A DNA stretch of 16,777 nucleotides, taken from positions 1 to 16,777 of the forward strand of contig JALVPH010000018.1 of NCBI GenBank assembly GCA_027031875.1, written 5' to 3'. How positions within the stretch are numbered: the stretch's first letter is position 1; every line of letters begins with the position of its first letter. Below the pieces are notes generated by a model, which did not search any database, was not told the origin of the DNA, and was given only the letters and a program-made list of their open reading frames with translations. The translations under genes were made by a program, and so were the position numbers. Shown here piece after piece: positions 13,360 to 16,777 of the stretch. Source of the stretch: Candidatus Parcubacteria bacterium (GTDB lineage: Bacteria; Patescibacteriota; Minisyncoccia; Phycocordibacterales; UBA1006).

Positions 13360-13827
13360 ATGAAACGAGGCTCAAAAATTCGCCGCCTCACGTGGCTCGA
13401 TTGGTTGAAAATTGTGATTGCAATTGATATTACTGCAAACGGAATCGGATTGATGTTCGGTTTTCCTTTTCACATTTTCGCAAATATGTTCGGCTGGGTC
13501 TCCCGAGTAATATTTGGACTCCTCTACGTGTTTATGGCATTCCTCATTTTTGCGAGAACGCTCTACGCGCGAAAAATTATTGATGAGAAAATCGATGCGA
13601 GCGATATCCAGCATTTCGGAGATAAAAAGATGCTTAGACGTCTCTACAGGAAGCTCATTCATCTTATTGCGGAAATTATCTACTACCTCGATCAACGTTC
13701 AAAGGAGGTACTCGATTGGGTTGATACCCTCCTTGATAGGGTCGAAGTCTTTTTTGAGAAACGGAAAAGAGAGGTAAGAGAAGAGGTTAACTCTATTATT
13801 CGTGAAGAAGAAGAGAAAAAGAAGTAG
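13360..13827 (+). CDS. Two-TM protein with a C-terminal coiled coil, unknown function
   Basis: This 155-aa protein is not recognised. Two hydrophobic segments lie at about residues 14-36 (WLKIVIAIDITANGIGLMFG) and 41-64 (NMFGWVSRVIFGLLYVFMAF). They are followed by a highly charged helical tail (about 70-155) ending in REEVNSIIREEEEKKK, which looks like a cytoplasmic coiled coil. The ATG at 13360 is preferred over a TTG at 13321, which would lie inside the terminator T tract. A possible promoter (TTTACT at 13324-13329, TACCAT at 13346-13351, 16-nt spacer) would give a leaderless start, but the -10 is weak. The glycosyltransferase gene starts 3 nt after the stop, so the two are surely co-transcribed and may work together at the membrane. 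Confidence 0.7.
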   Translation: MKRGSKIRRLTWLDWLKIVIAIDITANGIGLMFGFPFHIFANMFGWVSRVIFGLLYVFMAFLIFARTLYARKIIDEKIDASDIQHFGDKKMLRRLYRKLIHLIAEIIYYLDQRSKEVLDWVDTLLDRVEVFFEKRKREVREEVNSIIREEEEKKK

Positions 13828-13830
13828 CAT

Positions 13831-15096
13831 ATGAGATACTTTTTTTACGTATTTTTCTTTCTCACCATATACTTCCAACTCTTTCTCCTCTTTAGCTTTA
13901 TCGATTGGAGAAAGGAGCGAAAGCGAGGCGGGAGTAAACGAGAGAAGGGAAATGGACACAGCTCTGTTACTCTCCCTTCTGTCACTATCATTGTTCCTTG
14001 TTACAACGAAGAGAAAACGGTTGAGAAGACGGTGAAATCTCTCCTCGCCCTCCACTATCCGAAAGAGAAACTGCGCATTTTTGTCGTAGATGATGGATCA
14101 ACAGATAATACCTGGGAGGTAATTCAGCAGTTTGTATCGGACTCTCGTGTTCGTATTTTCCGTAAGAAGAATGAGGGGTCAAAATTTGCTGCGCTTAACT
14201 ACGCTCTCCATTATGTGGAGACAGATATCGTTGGGGTTCTTGATGCGGATTCGTGGGTACGTGAGGACGCACTCATCCATACAGTGGAGGAGTTTTTGAA
14301 AGATGAAAATGTGATGGCAGTCATCCCCTCTATGATCATTGCGGATCCTGATTCTTTCATTCGAAAAGCTCAACGTGCGGAATATGAGATTGGAATCTTT
14401 GTGAGAAAAGTGTTCGCGAAAATCAAAACAGTATACATTACACCAGGGCCATTTTCCCTTTTTAGGAAAAAAGTGTTTGATACGCTTGGCCCCTATCGTG
14501 AAGCACACCATACAGAGGATGCGGAAATTGCACTCCGTATGCAGAAAGCAGGGTACCCTATTGCCTATAGTGAAAAAACAATTGTGTATACGGTAGGACC
14601 GAAGACGGTTCCAAAACTCATTAAACAGAGGATTCGATGGACCTACGGTTTTATACGTAATGCAATTGACTACCGTGAACTATTTTTCAATAAAAAGTAT
14701 GGGGAGTTAGGATTTGTAGTGCTCCCTATGGGTCTCTTTCGAATCTTCCTTGCAGTATTCCTCTTCCCGATGTCACTCTATCTCATCTCAAAACCACTCA
14801 TTACCCAGATAGAAAAGTGGCGAAGTGTTGGGTTTTCATTCGATCTTCCTCACCTCTTTTCTGGAAGCATTGATACCTTCTTCTTCCACCTCAACCCCAT
14901 TAGCATCCTTTCTCTTCTCGGGTTCCTCTTTATGATTATTTCAATCATTCTTGGGAGGAAAATTTTGCGAGAAAAGAAGAAGTTCCTCTTCCTCGATTAC
15001 CTTGCGATGCTCTTCGTGTATACCTTTGTTGCACCCATCTGGCTCGCAAAATCACTCTGGAATGCAATCCGCCTTAAGAAGAGCGCGTGGCGCTAA
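13831..15096 (+). CDS. Membrane-bound processive GT2 glycosyltransferase
   Basis: This 421-aa protein has one N-terminal membrane helix (about residues 4-24), a cytoplasmic GT-A catalytic domain (about 50-280) and three or more C-terminal helices (about 296-320, 355-375 and 388-408). Catalytic motifs are complete: V-D-D-G-S (86-90), the metal-binding D-A-D (138-140), T-E-D (228-230) and Q-R-I-R-W (266-270). This set marks processive family-2 synthases such as cellulose, hyaluronan and poly-N-acetylglucosamine synthases, which polymerise and export a polysaccharide through the membrane. The polymer cannot be identified. It sits in a three-gene operon between a two-TM coiled-coil protein and a thioredoxin-like protein, which suggests a surface-glycan role. 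Confidence 0.88.
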   Translation: MRYFFYVFFFLTIYFQLFLLFSFIDWRKERKRGGSKREKGNGHSSVTLPSVTIIVPCYNEEKTVEKTVKSLLALHYPKEKLRIFVVDDGSTDNTWEVIQQFVSDSRVRIFRKKNEGSKFAALNYALHYVETDIVGVLDADSWVREDALIHTVEEFLKDENVMAVIPSMIIADPDSFIRKAQRAEYEIGIFVRKVFAKIKTVYITPGPFSLFRKKVFDTLGPYREAHHTEDAEIALRMQKAGYPIAYSEKTIVYTVGPKTVPKLIKQRIRWTYGFIRNAIDYRELFFNKKYGELGFVVLPMGLFRIFLAVFLFPMSLYLISKPLITQIEKWRSVGFSFDLPHLFSGSIDTFFFHLNPISILSLLGFLFMIISIILGRKILREKKKFLFLDYLAMLFVYTFVAPIWLAKSLWNAIRLKKSAWR

Positions 15097-15111
15097 GATG
15101 TTACAATGCTT

Positions 15112-15981
15112 ATGAAAAAACACCTCATTTTAAAACACCTCATTATCCTCTCTCTCACCGTTGCAATTTTCTTTGCGGTCTTTCGCTTCGTCTCTTTTGA
15201 GAATGCAGTGAAGCGGAGAGAAATCTCCCTCCTTCAAGAGAACGTGCTCATTGACCTTATGGCAAATGAGACACAGTTTGAACTTCTCAAATCAGCACCC
15301 TGTGATTCTCTCATAGAGGGATCAAGTCTCGCAAATAAGATGGATGAGATTGGGCGCAAGCTCACCTTTGCAGAAAATCACGACGACAACCTTGAGGAAA
15401 TCGCGTCGCTCAAGAAGTACTACTCTCTCCTTGAAATTAAGGATTACCTCCTCTCAAAGGAGCTCGTGAAGAAGTGTCCGGGGTCTAATATTCACTCTAT
15501 TGTGTACTTCTATCGTGAACATTGCGAGCCGTGCGTGCGACAGGGTTACGTGCTCTCGGAAATTAAGAAGCGTTACCCGTGGGTGCGTATCTACTCTTTC
15601 GATTATGATCTCGATTTTCCTATTATTAAAAGTTTCGGAGATATCTACCACGTTGCGGAGGGGGAGTTTCCGGTGTTAATTCTTGATGATAGTTCCATTC
15701 ACCATGGATTTACCTCTGTGGAAGAGATTGAGCATGCAATTCCGCAGCTAGAAGAGGAAAAGGTGCTTCACGATTTTGTTGAGCACCTTAAGGAAGAAGA
15801 GGGGAAGGAGGAAGTGAGTATTGATGATGCCTCGTGTGAGAAAGAGGAGGGGAACGAAAAACAGGTATCTTATCACTGTGTGATAAAAGAAGGAGAAAGG
15901 AACGAAGAGTACGTGTTTGATGGAGATCAATTTGTACCGAAGGATGAAAATAGGGAAGAGGAAAAACGAAAAGACGATTAG
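15112..15981 (+). CDS. Membrane-anchored thioredoxin-like protein
   Basis: This 289-aa protein begins MKKHLILKHLIILSLTVAIF and has one N-terminal membrane segment (about residues 7-26), probably an uncleaved anchor. Residues about 129-215 look thioredoxin-like: a strand SIVYFYREHC leads into the C-E-P-C active site (138-141), and E-F-P-V (about 185-188) supplies the cis-proline. Further cysteines at about 64 and 122 could form a second disulfide. The C-terminal ~70 residues are very rich in E, K and D, apart from two more cysteines (ASCEKEE, YHCVIKE). An extracytoplasmic disulfide oxidoreductase is likely. A second in-frame ATG lies at 15106; 15112 gives the more usual MKK start. The stop codon overlaps a convergent small gene. 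Confidence 0.75.
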   Translation: MKKHLILKHLIILSLTVAIFFAVFRFVSFENAVKRREISLLQENVLIDLMANETQFELLKSAPCDSLIEGSSLANKMDEIGRKLTFAENHDDNLEEIASLKKYYSLLEIKDYLLSKELVKKCPGSNIHSIVYFYREHCEPCVRQGYVLSEIKKRYPWVRIYSFDYDLDFPIIKSFGDIYHVAEGEFPVLILDDSSIHHGFTSVEEIEHAIPQLEEEKVLHDFVEHLKEEEGKEEVSIDDASCEKEEGNEKQVSYHCVIKEGERNEEYVFDGDQFVPKDENREEEKRKDD

Positions 15982-16130
15982 TAACCGCCTTTTTTCTTTT
16001 TGAGAAAGCGCAACAACTTTCCCAAAACGTAGTCTACTCCTATCATCAGCGAAACTGCCGTGAGGAACAGATACAAATCCTTGCCTTCCCCTATTCCACA
16101 GATTAAGAGTGTTGTAGTGAATGCTATCAC
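15978..16130 (-). CDS. Small two-TM membrane protein, unknown function
   Basis: On the minus strand a 50-codon frame from a GTG at 16130 to a TAA at 15978-15980 reads VIAFTTTLLICGIGEGKDLY, then LFLTAVSLMIGVDYVLGKLL, then RFLKKKKGGY. It has two membrane-spanning segments joined by a short polar turn and a basic C-terminal tail, as expected of a real small membrane protein. The stop overlaps that of the convergent thioredoxin-like gene. The start is unsure: the frame opens further upstream only to a TGA, adding seven or eight residues without ATG. A different frame begins MKKLSPSLTS from an ATG just upstream, so the true N-terminus may have been lost by a frameshift. The family is not recognised. 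Confidence 0.45.
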   Translation of the reverse strand: MIAFTTTLLICGIGEGKDLYLFLTAVSLMIGVDYVLGKLLRFLKKKKGGY

Positions 16131-16206
16131 TGGTGAGAGAAGGCGATAGCTTTTTCATCCATATTAACCCACTTGCTTACAGTCTTCATCATACAAGCTG
16201 CCCGCC

Positions 16207-16226
16207 ATTCCCGCGAAGGCGGGAAT
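16207..16226. repeat. ATTCCC-type palindromic repeat (dRS3-like)
   Basis: ATTCCCGC-GAAG-GCGGGAAT is a perfect 8-bp inverted repeat with a 4-nt loop, set in the context CCGCC...CTAGGG. The shape ATTCCC-N8-GGGAAT equals the dRS3 repeat described in Neisseria, and similar elements are common in other bacteria. Read as protein it gives the familiar spurious string PFPRRRESR. It is much more GC-rich than the surrounding sequence and may be a dispersed repeat of this genome. Confidence 0.8.
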
Positions 16227-16248
16227 CTAGGGAGAAACTAAATTTCTA

Positions 16249-16276
16249 TTGTAAATTAAGAGAATTCTGTTACTAT
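16249..16276 (+). promoter_or_regulatory. Candidate rpsB promoter
   Basis: TTGTAA (16249-16254) and TACTAT (16271-16276) are separated by 16 nt. Each matches four of six consensus bases. The predicted start near 16283 leaves a ~90-nt leader before rpsB. Confidence 0.5.
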
Positions 16277-16300
16277 ACCCCTCGTACGAATCTGTTGAAC

Positions 16301-16317
16301 GGAGAGTTTTTCTCTCT
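16301..16317 (+). other. Hairpin in the rpsB leader
   Basis: GAGAG and CTCTC (16302-16306 and 16312-16316) form a 5-bp stem over a five-T loop, extendable by a G-U. It lies between the candidate promoter and rpsB and may belong to a ribosomal-protein leader. Its small size leaves the function open. Confidence 0.35.
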
Positions 16318-16372
16318 GTGCAGATTGCTACGATTACCCATAACTAATTCAACGTAATTTTATTTTTATATT

Positions 16373-16777
16373 ATGTCTATACCAAACGATGACGTTCTCA
16401 TCAAAGAGATGTTCGAGGTTGGTGCTCATCTTGGATACTCAAAGTCCAAGCGCCATCCTTCGGCAAAACCTTTCATTCTTAAAACTACTCACGGAAAGGA
16501 TATCATTGACCTCGAAAAGACGGCACGTCAGCTTCGTGACGCACTCAGTTTTCTCGTAGAACTCAAAGCGAAAGGACACCAGGTTCTCTTCGTAGGAACT
16601 CGGGCAGAAGCACGTGGAATTGTCCGCTCTCAAGCAGAGGTAATTGATATGCCTTTCGTAACAGAGCGATGGATTGGGGGGACGCTCACAAACATCTCTG
16701 AAATTAAGAAGCGAATTCAAAAGCTTATTGAGTTGAGTGAACAGCATGAGCGCGGAGAGCTCGTCGCTGCTACAAAG
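16373..16777 (+). CDS. rpsB: 30S ribosomal protein S2, 5' part only
   Basis: The first 135 codons of S2 are present; the gene runs off the right edge. The translation starts MSIPNDDVLIKEMFEVGAHL and contains the S2 family blocks VEFVGTRAEAR-like VLFVGTRAEARGI and the highly diagnostic FVTERWIGGTLTNISEIKKR. S2 sits between the head and body of the small subunit and with S1 helps mRNA binding. The ATG at 16373 is preceded by T/A-rich sequence without a Shine-Dalgarno motif. Its usual partner tsf would lie beyond the window. Confidence 0.95.
   Translation, partial: MSIPNDDVLIKEMFEVGAHLGYSKSKRHPSAKPFILKTTHGKDIIDLEKTARQLRDALSFLVELKAKGHQVLFVGTRAEARGIVRSQAEVIDMPFVTERWIGGTLTNISEIKKRIQKLIELSEQHERGELVAATK

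Noticed and set aside
16121..16357. Plus-strand open frame containing PPFPRRRESR.
   Set aside because: The string is the translation of the palindromic repeat at 16207-16226; the rest has no coding character and overlaps the rpsB promoter region.
1..16777. CRISPR array, tRNA or rRNA genes, insertion-sequence transposase.
   Set aside because: I saw no regularly spaced repeats, cloverleaf-type sequence, rRNA-like stretch or transposase motif on either strand.

Overview
The window looks like a chromosomal segment of a bacterium with a small, compact genome, most likely a member of the Patescibacteria/CPR (Parcubacteria-like). The indications are short intergenic gaps, a split ribosomal-protein operon, a release factor 2 with a shortened N-terminal domain, proteins resembling the F420-0:gamma-glutamyl ligase and GerMN families, and almost no Shine-Dalgarno sequences. 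The lineage is an inference from gene content. TGA is a normal stop codon here: an SPF-type release factor 2 is encoded and genes such as the methyltransferase end in TGA.

Layout. (1) 1-2700 is an AT-rich accessory region. It holds a cysteine-free ArsR-type regulator bracketed by AT palindromes with an operator-like inverted repeat at its promoter, a decayed coding stretch, a pol-beta-type nucleotidyltransferase-fold protein, and a two-gene restriction-modification unit (SPPY-type methyltransferase plus HNH nuclease, overlapping by ATGA). Two degenerate copies of an ~80-bp sequence flank the nucleotidyltransferase gene. (2) 2750-9700 is a housekeeping/metabolic stretch: an Nramp-like transporter on the minus strand, then on the plus strand a cN-I-type 5'-nucleotidase, a GerMN lipoprotein-like or membrane-anchored protein, a CofE-like ligase, prfB, a Nudix hydrolase, a nucleotidyltransferase of the sugar-nucleotide type, and a broken second copy of the CofE-like gene. 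(3) 9703-13322 is a self-contained ribosomal operon (rpsS-rplV-rpsC-rplP-rpsQ-rplN-rplX-rplE). It has its own promoter, a structured leader and a terminator; rpmC is missing from its usual place, and both the first half of the S10 operon and the end of the spc operon are absent. (4) 13360-15981 is a three-gene envelope operon: a two-TM coiled-coil protein, a processive GT2 glycosyltransferase, and a membrane-anchored thioredoxin-like protein. (5) 15978-16372 holds a small convergent membrane-protein gene that is easily missed, an ATTCCC-type palindromic repeat and an rpsB promoter/leader; rpsB runs off the right edge.

The points most worth following up are the rpsS leader, which can form a 12-bp long-range helix that competes with a 5' hairpin; the recurring -10-box-to-ATG spacing of 6-8 nt that points to leaderless transcripts; the decaying CofE-like paralogue; and the repeated, decayed sequence around the nucleotidyltransferase gene next to the R-M unit.
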